Assembly: GCA_963580455.1 (NCBI GenBank)
Contig: OY756969.1
Location: 12,744,760-12,808,759 of the forward strand
Direction: 5' to 3'
Origin: Euonymus europaeus
Lineage: Eukaryota > Streptophyta > Magnoliopsida > Celastrales > Celastraceae
DNA length: 64,000 nucleotides
This document shows positions 50,503 through 63,160 of the stretch, one piece after another. Both the position numbers and the translations under genes were made by a program. The stretch's first letter is position 1. The number at the start of each line of letters is the position of its first letter. Below the pieces are notes generated by a model. The model was not told the origin of the DNA. It saw only the letters and a list, made by a program, of their open reading frames with translations, and ran no database searches.

Positions 50503-53226
50503 CATAGAGAGAGTTGAGCAACTTCGGACCATTAAAGTTGCTCGGGGTACACTTTTTATTGTTCTTCTATGTGAAATTTTACGAGTATAAAGCTTCCAAG
50601 ATTATTTCGATGTCAAAAGAGCAAGTTTCTATGACAAAATTGACAAAACCTTTAAAAGCTCCTTCGTAGTTAGAGTTGAGCAACTTCGGACCATCAAAGT
50701 TGCTCGGTGTACACTTTTTATTGTTCTTCTATGTGAAATTGTAAGAGTATAAACTTCTTAGATTATTTTGATGTCAAAACAACAAGTTTCTATGACAAAT
50801 GGACAAAACAGTTAAAAGCTCTTTCATATAGAGAGTTGAGCAACTTCGGACCATTAAAGTTGCTCGGGGTACACTTTTTATTGTTCTTCTATGTCAAATT
50901 CGACAAGTATAAGCCCGCTAGATTATTTTGATGCGGAAACACAAACTTTCTATGACAAATGGACAAAACCGTAAAAAGCTCCTCCATAAAGAGAGTTGAG
51001 CAAATTCTGACCATCAAAGTTGCTCGGGGTACACTTTTTATTGTTCTTCTATGTCAAATTCTACGAGTATAAGCTTGCTAGATTATTTCGATGCCAATAC
51101 ACCAAGTTTCTATGATAAATGGACAAAACATTTAAAAGGTCCTTCATAGAGAGAGTTGAGCAACTTTGGACCATCCAAGTTGCTCGGGGTACACTTTTTA
51201 TTGTTCTTCTATGTCAAATTCTGTGTATAAGCTTACTAGATTATTTAGTTGCCAAAACACCAACTTTCTATGACAAATGGACAAAACCGTTAAAAGCTCA
51301 TCCATAGAGAGAGTTGAGCAACTTCGGACTATCCAAGTTGCTCGGTGTACACTTTTTATTGTTCTCCTATGTGAAATTTTACGAGTATAAGCTTGCTAGA
51401 TTATTTAGATGCCAAAACACCAACTTTCTATGACAAGTGGACAAAACCTTTAAAAGCTCATCGATAAAGAGAGTTGAGCAACTTCGGATCATCAAAGTTG
51501 CTCGGTGTACACTTTTTATTGTTCTTCTATGTGAAATTTTACGAGTATAAAACTTGCTAGATTATTTTGATGCGGAAACACAAACTTTCTATGACAAATG
51601 GACAAAACCGTTAAAAGCTCCTCCATAGAGAGAGTTGAGCAATTTCGGACCATCAAAGTTGATAGGGGTACACTTTTTATTGTTCTTCTATGTCAAATTC
51701 TACGAGTATAAGCTTGCCAGATTATTTCGATGCCAATACACTAAGTTTCTATGATAAATGGACAAAACAGTTAAAAGGTCCTTTATAGAGAGAGTTGAGC
51801 AACTTCGGACCATGAAAGTTGCTCGGGGTACACTTTTTATTGTTCTTCTATGTGAAATTTTAAGAGTATAAAGCTTCCAAGATTATTTCGATGTCAAAAG
51901 AGCAAGTTTCTATGACAAAATGGACAAAACCTTTAAAAGCTCCTTCGTAGTTAGAGTTGAGCAACTTCGGACCATCAAAGTTGCTCGGTGTACACTTTTT
52001 ATTGTTCTTCTATGTGAAATTGTAAGAGTATAAGCTTCTTAGATTATTTTGATGTCAAAACAACAAGTTTCTATGACAAATGGACAAAACAGTTAAAAGC
52101 TCTTTCATAGAGAGAGTTGAGCAACTTTGGACCATCCAAGTTGCTCGGGGTACACTTTTTATTGTTCTTCTATGTCAAATTCTGTGTATAAGCTTACTAG
52201 ATTATTTAGTTGCCAAAACACCAACTTTCTATGACAAATGGACAAAACCGTTAAAAGCTCATCCATAGAGAGAGTTGAGCAACTTCGGACCATGAAAGTT
52301 GCACGGGTTACACTTTTTATTGTTCTTCTATGTGAAATTTTACGAGTATAAAGCTTCCTAGATTATTTCGATGTCAAAAGAGCAACTTTCTATGACAAGT
52401 GGACAAAACAGTTAAAAGCCCCTTCGTAGAGAGAGTTGAGCAACTTCGGACCATGAAAGTTGCTCGGTGTACACTTTTTATTGTTCTCCTATGTGAAATT
52501 TTACGAGTATAAGCTTGCAAGATTATTTCGATGCCAAAATACCAACTTTCTATGACAAATGGACAAAACCGTTAAAAGCTCCAACATAGAGAGCGTCGAG
52601 CAACTTTGGACTATTTAAGTTGCTCGGGGTACACTTTTTATTGTTCTTCTATGTCAAATTCTACAAGTATAAAACTTGCTAGATTGTAAAGATGCGGAAA
52701 CACAAACTTTCTATGACAAATGGACAAAACCGTTAAAAACTCCTCCATAGAGAGAGTTGAGCAACTTCGGACCATCAAAGTTGATATGGGTACACTTTTT
52801 ATTGTTTTTCTATGTCAAATTCTACGAGTATAAGCTTGCTAGATTATTTCGATGCCAATACACTAAGTTTCTATGATAAATGGACAAAACAGTTAAAAGG
52901 TCCTTCATAGAGAGAGTTGAGCAACTTCGGACCATGAAAGTTGCTCGGGTACACTTTTTATTGCTCTTCTATGTGAAATTTTACGAGTATAAAGCTTCCA
53001 AGATTATTTCGATGTCAAAAGAGCAAGTTTCTATGACAAAATTGACAAAACCTTTAAAAGCTCCTTCGTAGTTAGAGTTGAGCAACTTCGGACCATCAAA
53101 GTTGCTCGGTGTACACTTTTTATTGTTCTTCTATGTGAAATTGTAAGAGTATAAACTTCTTAGATTATTTTGATGTCAAAACAACAAGTTTCTATGACAA
53201 ATGGACAAAACAGTTAAAAGCTCTTT
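50503..53226. repeat. D3: 17-monomer HOR unit (2724 bp)
   Basis: It is collinear with D2 at exactly 2724 bp. I found no difference from D2 or D4 in the stretches compared, including all private variants (catatagagag, accgtaaaaag, cggatcatc, tttaagagtataaag, gagcgtcgag, gatatggg, ctcgggtac). Confidence 0.85.
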
Positions 53227-55950
53227 CATAGAGAGAGTTGAGCAACTTCGGACCATTAAAGTTGCTCGGGGTACACTTTTTATTGTTCTTCTATGTGAAA
53301 TTTTACGAGTATAAAGCTTCCAAGATTATTTCGATGTCAAAAGAGCAAGTTTCTATGACAAAATTGACAAAACCTTTAAAAGCTCCTTCGTAGTTAGAGT
53401 TGAGCAACTTCGGACCATCAAAGTTGCTCGGTGTACACTTTTTATTGTTCTTCTATGTGAAATTGTAAGAGTATAAACTTCTTAGATTATTTTGATGTCA
53501 AAACAACAAGTTTCTATGACAAATGGACAAAACAGTTAAAAGCTCTTTCATATAGAGAGTTGAGCAACTTCGGACCATTAAAGTTGCTCGGGGTACACTT
53601 TTTATTGTTCTTCTATGTCAAATTCGACAAGTATAAGCCCGCTAGATTATTTTGATGCGGAAACACAAACTTTCTATGACAAATGGACAAAACCGTAAAA
53701 AGCTCCTCCATAAAGAGAGTTGAGCAAATTCTGACCATCAAAGTTGCTCGGGGTACACTTTTTATTGTTCTTCTATGTCAAATTCTACGAGTATAAGCTT
53801 GCTAGATTATTTCGATGCCAATACACCAAGTTTCTATGATAAATGGACAAAACATTTAAAAGGTCCTTCATAGAGAGAGTTGAGCAACTTTGGACCATCC
53901 AAGTTGCTCGGGGTACACTTTTTATTGTTCTTCTATGTCAAATTCTGTGTATAAGCTTACTAGATTATTTAGTTGCCAAAACACCAACTTTCTATGACAA
54001 ATGGACAAAACCGTTAAAAGCTCATCCATAGAGAGAGTTGAGCAACTTCGGACTATCCAAGTTGCTCGGTGTACACTTTTTATTGTTCTCCTATGTGAAA
54101 TTTTACGAGTATAAGCTTGCTAGATTATTTAGATGCCAAAACACCAACTTTCTATGACAAGTGGACAAAACCTTTAAAAGCTCATCGATAAAGAGAGTTG
54201 AGCAACTTCGGATCATCAAAGTTGCTCGGTGTACACTTTTTATTGTTCTTCTATGTGAAATTTTACGAGTATAAAACTTGCTAGATTATTTTGATGCGGA
54301 AACACAAACTTTCTATGACAAATGGACAAAACCGTTAAAAGCTCCTCCATAGAGAGAGTTGAGCAATTTCGGACCATCAAAGTTGATAGGGGTACACTTT
54401 TTATTGTTCTTCTATGTCAAATTCTACGAGTATAAGCTTGCCAGATTATTTCGATGCCAATACACTAAGTTTCTATGATAAATGGACAAAACAGTTAAAA
54501 GGTCCTTTATAGAGAGAGTTGAGCAACTTCGGACCATGAAAGTTGCTCGGGGTACACTTTTTATTGTTCTTCTATGTGAAATTTTAAGAGTATAAAGCTT
54601 CCAAGATTATTTCGATGTCAAAAGAGCAAGTTTCTATGACAAAATGGACAAAACCTTTAAAAGCTCCTTCGTAGTTAGAGTTGAGCAACTTCGGACCATC
54701 AAAGTTGCTCGGTGTACACTTTTTATTGTTCTTCTATGTGAAATTGTAAGAGTATAAGCTTCTTAGATTATTTTGATGTCAAAACAACAAGTTTCTATGA
54801 CAAATGGACAAAACAGTTAAAAGCTCTTTCATAGAGAGAGTTGAGCAACTTTGGACCATCCAAGTTGCTCGGGGTACACTTTTTATTGTTCTTCTATGTC
54901 AAATTCTGTGTATAAGCTTACTAGATTATTTAGTTGCCAAAACACCAACTTTCTATGACAAATGGACAAAACCGTTAAAAGCTCATCCATAGAGAGAGTT
55001 GAGCAACTTCGGACCATGAAAGTTGCACGGGTTACACTTTTTATTGTTCTTCTATGTGAAATTTTACGAGTATAAAGCTTCCTAGATTATTTCGATGTCA
55101 AAAGAGCAACTTTCTATGACAAGTGGACAAAACAGTTAAAAGCCCCTTCGTAGAGAGAGTTGAGCAACTTCGGACCATGAAAGTTGCTCGGTGTACACTT
55201 TTTATTGTTCTCCTATGTGAAATTTTACGAGTATAAGCTTGCAAGATTATTTCGATGCCAAAATACCAACTTTCTATGACAAATGGACAAAACCGTTAAA
55301 AGCTCCAACATAGAGAGCGTCGAGCAACTTTGGACTATTTAAGTTGCTCGGGGTACACTTTTTATTGTTCTTCTATGTCAAATTCTACAAGTATAAAACT
55401 TGCTAGATTGTAAAGATGCGGAAACACAAACTTTCTATGACAAATGGACAAAACCGTTAAAAACTCCTCCATAGAGAGAGTTGAGCAACTTCGGACCATC
55501 AAAGTTGATATGGGTACACTTTTTATTGTTTTTCTATGTCAAATTCTACGAGTATAAGCTTGCTAGATTATTTCGATGCCAATACACTAAGTTTCTATGA
55601 TAAATGGACAAAACAGTTAAAAGGTCCTTCATAGAGAGAGTTGAGCAACTTCGGACCATGAAAGTTGCTCGGGTACACTTTTTATTGCTCTTCTATGTGA
55701 AATTTTACGAGTATAAAGCTTCCAAGATTATTTCGATGTCAAAAGAGCAAGTTTCTATGACAAAATTGACAAAACCTTTAAAAGCTCCTTCGTAGTTAGA
55801 GTTGAGCAACTTCGGACCATCAAAGTTGCTCGGTGTACACTTTTTATTGTTCTTCTATGTGAAATTGTAAGAGTATAAACTTCTTAGATTATTTTGATGT
55901 CAAAACAACAAGTTTCTATGACAAATGGACAAAACAGTTAAAAGCTCTTT
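53227..55950. repeat. D4: 17-monomer HOR unit (2724 bp)
   Basis: It is collinear with D3 at 2724 bp with no difference noticed. Together D2-D4 form about 8.2 kb of essentially identical sequence, the most homogeneous part of the window. Confidence 0.85.
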
Positions 55951-57553
55951 CATAGAGAGAGTTGAGCAACTTCGGACCATTAAAGTTGCTCGGGGTACAC
56001 TTTTTATTGTTCTTCTATGTGAAATTTTACGAGTATAAAGCTTCCAAGATTATTTCGATGTCAAAAGAGCAAGTTTCTATGACAAAATTGACAAAACCTT
56101 TAAAAGCTCCTTCGTAGTTAGAGTTGAGCAACTTCGGACCATCAAAGTTGCTCGGTGTACACTTTTTATTGTTCTTCTATGTGAAATTGTAAGAGTATAA
56201 ACTTCTTAGATTATTTTGATGTCAAAACAACAAGTTTCTATGACAAATGGACAAAACAGTTAAAAGCTCTTTCATATAGAGAGTTGAGCAACTTCGGACC
56301 ATTAAAGTTGCTCGGGGTACACTTTTTATTGTTCTTCTATGTCAAATTCGACAAGTATAAGCCCGCTAGATTATTTTGATGCGGAAACACAAACTTTCTA
56401 TGACAAATGGACAAAACCGTAAAAAGCTCCTCCATAAAGAGAGTTGAGCAAATTCTGACCATCAAAGTTGCTCGGGGTACACTTTTTATTGTTCTTCTAT
56501 GTCAAATTCTACGAGTATAAGCTTGCTAGATTATTTCGATGCCAATACACCAAGTTTCTATGATAAATGGACAAAACATTTAAAAGGTCCTTCATAGAGA
56601 GAGTTGAGCAACTTTGGACCATCCAAGTTGCTCGGGGTACACTTTTTATTGTTCTTCTATGTCAAATTCTGTGTATAAGCTTACTAGATTATTTAGTTGC
56701 CAAAACACCAACTTTCTATGACAAATGGACAAAACCGTTAAAAGCTCATCCATAGAGAGAGTTGAGCAACTTCGGACCATGAAAGTTGCACGGGTTACAC
56801 TTTTTATTGTTCTTCTATGTGAAATTTTACGAGTATAAAGCTTCCTAGATTATTTCGATGTCAAAAGAGCAACTTTCTATGACAAGTGGACAAAACAGTT
56901 AAAAGCCCCTTCGTAGAGAGAGTTGAGCAACTTCGGACCATGAAAGTTGCTCGGTGTACACTTTTTATTGTTCTCCTATGTGAAATTTTACGAGTATAAG
57001 CTTGCAAGATTATTTCGATGCCAAAATACCAACTTTCTATGACAAATGGACAAAACCGTTAAAAGCTCCAACATAGAGAGAGTCGAGCAACTTTGGACTA
57101 TTTAAGTTGCTCGGGGTACACTTTTTATTGTTCTTCTATGTCAAATTCTACAAGTATAAAACTTGCTAGATTGTAAAGATGCGGAAACACAAACTTTCTA
57201 TGACAAATGGACAAAACCGTTAAAAACTCCTCCATAGAGAGAGTTGAGCAACTTCGGACCATCAAAGTTGATATGGGTACACTTTTTATTGTTTTTCTAT
57301 GTCAAATTCTACGAGTATAAGCTTGCTAGATTATTTCGATGCCAATACACTAAGTTTCTATGATAAATGGACAAAACAGTTAAAAGGTCCTTCATAGAGA
57401 GAGTTGAGCAACTTCGGACCATGAAAGTTGCTCGGGTACACTTTTTATTGCTCTTCTATGTGAAATTTTACGAGTATAAAGCTTCCAAGATTATTTCGAT
57501 GTCAAAAGAGCAAGTTTCTATGACAAAATGGACAAAACCTTTAAAAGCTCCTT
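55951..57553. repeat. D5: 17-monomer HOR unit with six monomers deleted
   Basis: It matches D4 at shift 2724 up to the ctgtgtataag monomer at about 56593-56750. It then continues at shift 1763 with the gcacgggtt monomer, so 961 bp are missing. The breakpoint lies within the monomer 5/monomer 11 pair, which are almost identical. Collinearity is lost at about 57530, where gacaaaatggac replaces gacaaaattgac. It also has gagagtcgag instead of gagcgtcgag near 57075. Confidence 0.8.
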
Positions 57554-57713
57554 CGTAGTTAGAGTTGAGCAACTTCGGACCATCAAAGTTGCTCGGTGTA
57601 CACTTTTTATTGTTCTTCTATGTGAAATTGTAAGAGTATAAGCTTCTTAGATTATTTTGATGTCAAAACAACAAGTTTCTATGACAAATGGACAAAACAG
57701 TTAAAAGCTCATC
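57554..57713 (+). repeat. Bridging monomer between blocks D and E
   Basis: A single gtagttag/attgtaagag monomer with the HindIII site intact. It ends in a ctcatcc tail, so it is joined to a different successor than in the D unit, where a ctctttc tail leads to a ccattaaag monomer. Confidence 0.6.
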
Positions 57714-59155
57714 CATAGAGAGAGTTGAGCAACTTCGGACCATGAAAGTTGCTCGGTGTACACTTTTTATTGTTCTCCTATGTGAAATTTTACGAGTATA
57801 AAGCTTGCTAGATTATTTAGATGCCAAAACACCAACTTTCTATGACAAGTGGACAAAACCTTTAAAAGCCACTTCGTAGAGAGAGTTGAGCAACTTCGGA
57901 CCACGAAAGTTGCTCGGTGTACACTTTTTATTGTTCTCCTATGTGAAATTTTACGAGTATAAGCTTGCAAGATTATTTCGATGCCAAAATACCAACTTTC
58001 TATGACAAATGGACAAAACCGTTAAAAGCTCCAACATAGAGAGAGTCGAGCAACTTTGGACCATTTAAGTTGCTCGGGGTACACTTTTTATTGTTCTTCT
58101 ATGTCAAATTCCACAAGTATAAAACTTGCTAGATTGTATTGATGCGGAAACACAAACTTTCTATGACAAATGGACAAAACCGTTAAAAGCTCCTCCATAG
58201 AGAGAGTTGAGCAACTTCGGACCATCAAAGTTGATAGGGGTACACTTTTTATTGTTTTTCTACGTCAAATTCTACGAGTATAAGCTTGCTAGATTATTTC
58301 GATTCCAATACACTAAGTTTCTATGATAAATGGACAAAACAGTTAAAAGGTCCTTCATAGAGAGAGTTGAGCAACTTCGGACCATGAAAGTTGCTCGGGG
58401 TACACTTTTTATTGTTCTTCTATGTGAAATTTTACGAGTATAAAGCTTCCAAGATTATTTCGATGTCAAAAGAGCAAGTTTCTATGACAAAATGGACAAA
58501 ACCTTTAAAAGCTCCTTCGTAGTTAGAGTTGAGCAACTTCGGACCATCAAAGTTGCTCGGTGTACACTTTTTATTGTTCTTCTATGTGAAATTGTAAGAG
58601 TATAAGCTTCTTAGATTATTTTGATGTCAAAACAACAAGTTTCTATGACAAATGGACAAAACAGTTAAAAGCTCTTTCATAGAGAGAGTTGAGCAACTTC
58701 GGACCATTAAAGTTGCTCGGGGTACACTTTTTATTGTTCTTCTATGTCAAATTCGACAAGTATAAGCCCGCTAGATTATTTTGATGCGGAAACACAAACT
58801 TTCTATGACAAATGGACAAAACCGTTAAAAGCTCCTCCATAAAGAGAGTTGAGCAAATTCTGACCATCAAAGTTGCTCGGTGTACACTTTTTATTGTTCT
58901 TCTATGTCAAATTCTACGAGTATAAGCTTGCTAGATTATTTCGATGCCAATACACCAAGTTTCTATGATAAATGGACAAAACATTTAAAAGGTCCTTCAT
59001 AGAGAGAGTTGAGCGACTTTGGACCATCCAAGTTGCTCGGGGTACACTTTTTATTGTTCTTCTATGTCAAATTCTGTGTATAAGCTTACTAGATTATTTA
59101 GTTGCCAAAACACCAACTTTCTATAACAAATGGACAAAACCGTTAAAAGCTCATC
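57714..59155. repeat. E1: 9-monomer HOR unit (1442 bp)
   Basis: It recurs at shift 1442 from 59156 to about 60170. Private shared variants include ttccacaag (58111 and 59553), accacgaaag and ctacgtcaaat. The same nine-monomer order exists inside C3 (40063 to 41505) and C4 (44229 to 45671), so E1 probably descends from that segment. It carries the diagnostic gagcgactttgg and ctataacaaatgg changes, shared only with 63.5 kb. Confidence 0.75.
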
Positions 59156-60170
59156 CATAGAGAGAGTTGAGCAACTTCGGACCATGAAAGTTGCTCGGTG
59201 TACACTTTTTATTGTTCTCCTATGTGAAATTTTACGAGTATAAAGCTTGCTAGATTATTTAGATGCCAAAACACCAACTTTCTATGACAAGTGGACAAAA
59301 CCTTTAAAAGCCACTTCGTAGAGAGAGTTGAGCAACTTCGGACCACGAAAGTTGCTCGGTGTACACTTTTTATTGTTCTCCTATGTGAAATTTTACGAGT
59401 ATAAGCTTGCAAGATTATTTCGATGCCAAAATACCAACTTTCTATGACAAATGGACAAAACCGTTAAAAGCTCCAACATAGAGAGAGTCGAGCAACTTTG
59501 GACCATTTAAGTTGCTCGGGGTACACTTTTTATTGTTCTTCTATGTCAAATTCCACAAGTATAAAACTTGCTAGATTGTATTGATGCGGAAACACAAACT
59601 TTCTATGACAAATGGACAAAACCGTTAAAAGCTCCTCCATAGAGAGAGTTGAGCAACTTCGGACCATCAAAGTTGATAGGGGTACACTTTTTATTGTTTT
59701 TCTACGTAAAATTCTACGAGTATAAGCTTGCTAGATTATTTCGATTCCAATACACTAAGTTTCTATGATAAATGGACAAAACAGTTAAAAGGTCCTTCAT
59801 AGAGAGAGTTGAGCAACTTCGGACCATGAAAGTTGCTCGGGGTACACTTTTTATTGTTCTTCTATGTGAAATTTTACGAGTATAAAGCTTCCAAGATTAT
59901 TTCGATGTCAAAAGAGCAAGTTTCTATGACAAAATTGACAAAACCTTTAAAAGCTCCTTCGTAGTTAGAGTTGAGCAACTTCGGACCATCAAAGTTGCTC
60001 GGAGTACACTTTTTATTGTTCTTCTATGTGAAATTGTAAGAGTATAAACTTCTTAGATTATTTTGATGTCAAAACAACAAGTTTCTATGACAAATGGACA
60101 AAACAGTTAAAAGCTCTTTCATAGAGAGAGTTGAGAAACTTCGGACCATTAAAGTTGCTCGGGGTACACT
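59156..60170. repeat. E2: partial 9-monomer HOR unit
   Basis: It follows E1 at shift 1442 to about 60170. There the expected gtcaaattcgacaag is replaced by gtgaaattttacgag, giving a hybrid monomer. Private changes include ctacgtaaaatt near 59702 and cggagtac near 60001. Confidence 0.7.
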
Positions 60171-60602
60171 TTTTATTGTTCTTCTATGTGAAATTTTACG
60201 AGTATAAAGCTTCCAAGATTATTTCGATGTCAAAAGAGCAAGTTTCTATGAAAAAATTGACAAAACCTTTAAAAGCTCCTTCGTAGTTAGAGTTGAGCAA
60301 CTTCGGACCATCAAAGTTGCTCGGTGTACACTTTTTATTGTTCTTCTATGTGAAATTGTAAGAGTATAAACTTCTTAGATTATTTTGATGTCAAAACAAC
60401 AAGTTTCTATGACAAATGGACAAAACAGTTAAAAGCTCTTTCATAGAGAGAGTTGAGCAACTTCGGACCATTAAAGTTGCTCGGGGTACACTTTTTATTG
60501 TTCTTCTATGTGAAATTTTACGAGTATAAAGCTTCCTAGATTATTTCGATGTCAAAAGAGCAAGTTTCTATGACAAATGGACAAAACCGTTAAAAGCTCA
60601 TC
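59960..60602. repeat. Two-monomer repeat (322 + 321 bp)
   Basis: A gtagttag/attgtaagag monomer followed by a hybrid ccattaaag/gcttcc monomer occurs twice in a row (59960-60281 and 60282-60602). The same two-monomer module occurs at the D unit junctions (for example 50343-50664). The second copy ends in gcttcctag instead of gcttccaag, because it passes into A-type sequence. Confidence 0.75.
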
Positions 60603-61490
60603 CATAGAGAGAGTTGAGCAACTTCTGACTATCCAAGTTGCTCGGTGTACACTTTTTATTGTTCTCCTATGTGAAATTTTACGAGTATAAGCTTGCTAGA
60701 TTATTTAGATGCCAAAACACCAACTTTCTATGAAAATTGGACAAAACCCTTAAAAGCTCATCGATAGAGAGAGTTGAGCAACTTCGGACCATCAAAGTTG
60801 ATAGGGGTACACTTTTTATTGTTTTTCTATGTCAAATTCTACGAGTATAAGCTTGCTAGATTATTTCGATTCCAATACACTAAGTTTCTATGATAAATGG
60901 TTAAAACAGTTAAAAGGTCCTTCATAGAGAGAGTTGAGCAACTTCGGACCGTGAAAGTTGCTCGGGGTACACTTTTTATTGTTCTTCTATGTGAAATTTT
61001 ACGAGTATAAAGCTTCCAAGATTATTTCGATGTCAAAAGAGCAAGTTTCTATGACAAAATTGACAAAACCTTTAAAAGCTCCTTCGTAGTTAGAGTTGAG
61101 CAACTTCGGACCATCAAAGTTGCTCGGTGTACACTTTTTATTGTTCTTCTATGTGAAATTGTAAGAGTATAAGCTTCTTAGATTATTTTGATGTCAAAAC
61201 AACAAGTTTCTATGACAAATGGACAAAACAGTTAAAAGCTCTTTCATAGAGAGAGTTGAGCAACTTCGGACCATTAAAGTTGCTCGGGGTACACTTTTTA
61301 TTGTTCTTCTATGTCAAATTCGACAAGTATAAGCCCGCTAGATTATTTTGATGCGGAAACACAAACTTTCTATGACAAATGGACAAAACCGTTAAAAGCT
61401 CCTCCATAAAGAGAGTTGAGCAAATTCTGACCATCAAAGTTGCTCGGGGTACACTTTTTATTGTTCTTCTATGTCAAATTCTACGAGTAT
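60500..61490. repeat. Displaced copy of the A3 deletion-junction segment
   Basis: It matches about 26668-27655 at a shift of 33832 bp. Both share ttagatgcc where A1 and A2 have ttagatgtc, and the private cggaccgtgaaag (27119 and 60951). Private differences are acttctgacta near 60625, gaaaattgg near 60733 and tggttaaaacag near 60899. Confidence 0.7.
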
Positions 61491-63160
61491 AAGCTTGCTA
61501 GATTATTTCGATGCCAATACACCAAGTTTCTATGATAAATGGACAAAACATTTAAAAGGTCCTTCATAGAGAGAGTTGAGCAACTTTGGACCATCCAAGT
61601 TGCTCGGGGTACACTTTTTATTGTTCTTCTATGTCAAATTCTGTGTATAAGCTTACTAGATTATTTAGTTGCCAAAACACCAACTTTCTATGACAAATGG
61701 ACAAAACCGTTAAAAGCTCATCCATAGAGAGAGTTGAGCAACTTCGGACTATCCAAGTTGCTCGGTGTACACTTTTTATTGTTCTCCTATGTGAAATTTT
61801 ACGAGTATAAGCTTGCTAGATTATTTAGATGCCAAAACACCAACTTTCTATGACAAGTGGACAAAACCTTTAAAAGCTCATCGATAAAGAGAGTTGAGCA
61901 ACTTCGGATCATCAAAGTTGCTCGGTGTACACTTTTTATTGTTCTTCTATGTGAAATTTTACGAGTATAAAACTTGCTAGATTATTTTGATGCGGAAACA
62001 CAAACTTTCTATGACAAATGGACAAAACCGTTAAAAGCTCCTCCATAGAGAGAGTTGAGCAATTTCGGACCATCAAAGTTGATAGGGGTACACTTTTTAT
62101 TGTTCTTCTATGTCAAATTCTACGAGTATAAGCTTGCCAGATTATTTCGATGCCAATACACTAAGTTTCTATGATAAATGGACAAAACAGTTAAAAGGTC
62201 CTTTATAGAGAGAGTTGAGCAACTTCGGACCATGAAAGTTGCACGGGTTACACTTTTTATTGTTCTTCTATGTGAAATTTTACGAGTATAAAGCTTCCTA
62301 GATTATTTCGATGTCAAAAGAGCAACTTTCTATGACAAATGGACAAAACCGTTAAAAGTCCCTTCGTAGAGAGAGTTGAGCAACTTCAGACCATGAAAGT
62401 TGCTCGGTGTACACTTTTTATTGTTCTCCTATGTGAAATTTTACGAGTATAAGCTTGCAAGATTATTTCGATGCCAAAATACCAACTTTCTATGACAAAT
62501 GGACAAAACCGTTAAAAGCTCCAACATAGAGAGAGTCGAGCAACTTTGGACTATTTAAGTTGCTCGGGGTACACTTTTTATTGTTCTTCTATGTCAAATT
62601 CTACAAGTATAAAATTTGCTAGATTGTAAAGATGCGGAAACACAAACTTTCTATGACAAATGGACAAAACCGTTAAAAGCTCCTCCATAGAGAGAGTTGA
62701 GCAACTTTGGACCATCAAAGTTGATAGGGGTACACTTTTTATTGTTTTTCTATGTCAAATTCTACGAGTATAAGCTTGCTAGATTATTTCGATGCCAATA
62801 CACTAAGTTTCTATGATAAATGGACAAAACAGTTAAAAGGTCTTTCATAGAGAGAGTTGAGCAACTTCGGACCATGAAAGTTGCTCGGGGTACACTTTTT
62901 ATTGTTCTTCTATGTGAAATTTTACGATTATAAAGCTTCCAAGATTATTTCGATGTCAAAAGAGCAAGTTTCTCTGACAAAATGGACAAAACCTTTAAAA
63001 GCTCCTTCGTAGTTAGAGTTGAGCAACTTCGGACCATCAAAGTTGCTCGGTGTACACTTTTTATTGTTCTTCTATGTGAAATTGTAAGAATATAAGCTTC
63101 TTAGATTATTTTGATGTCAAAACAACAAGTTTCTATGACAAATGGACAAAACAGTTAAAA
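61245..63160. repeat. Displaced copy of a C3 segment
   Basis: It matches 41211 to about 43126 at a shift of 20034-20035 bp. The order includes ctgtgtataag, gactatcc, cggatcatc, gatagggg, gcacgggtt, gcttgcaag and gtcgag monomers. It keeps the full ggggtac where C3 has the one-base deletion, so it is not derived from the deleted form. Private changes include aagtcccttcg near 62356, cttcagacc near 62384 and tttctctgac near 62970. Confidence 0.65.
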
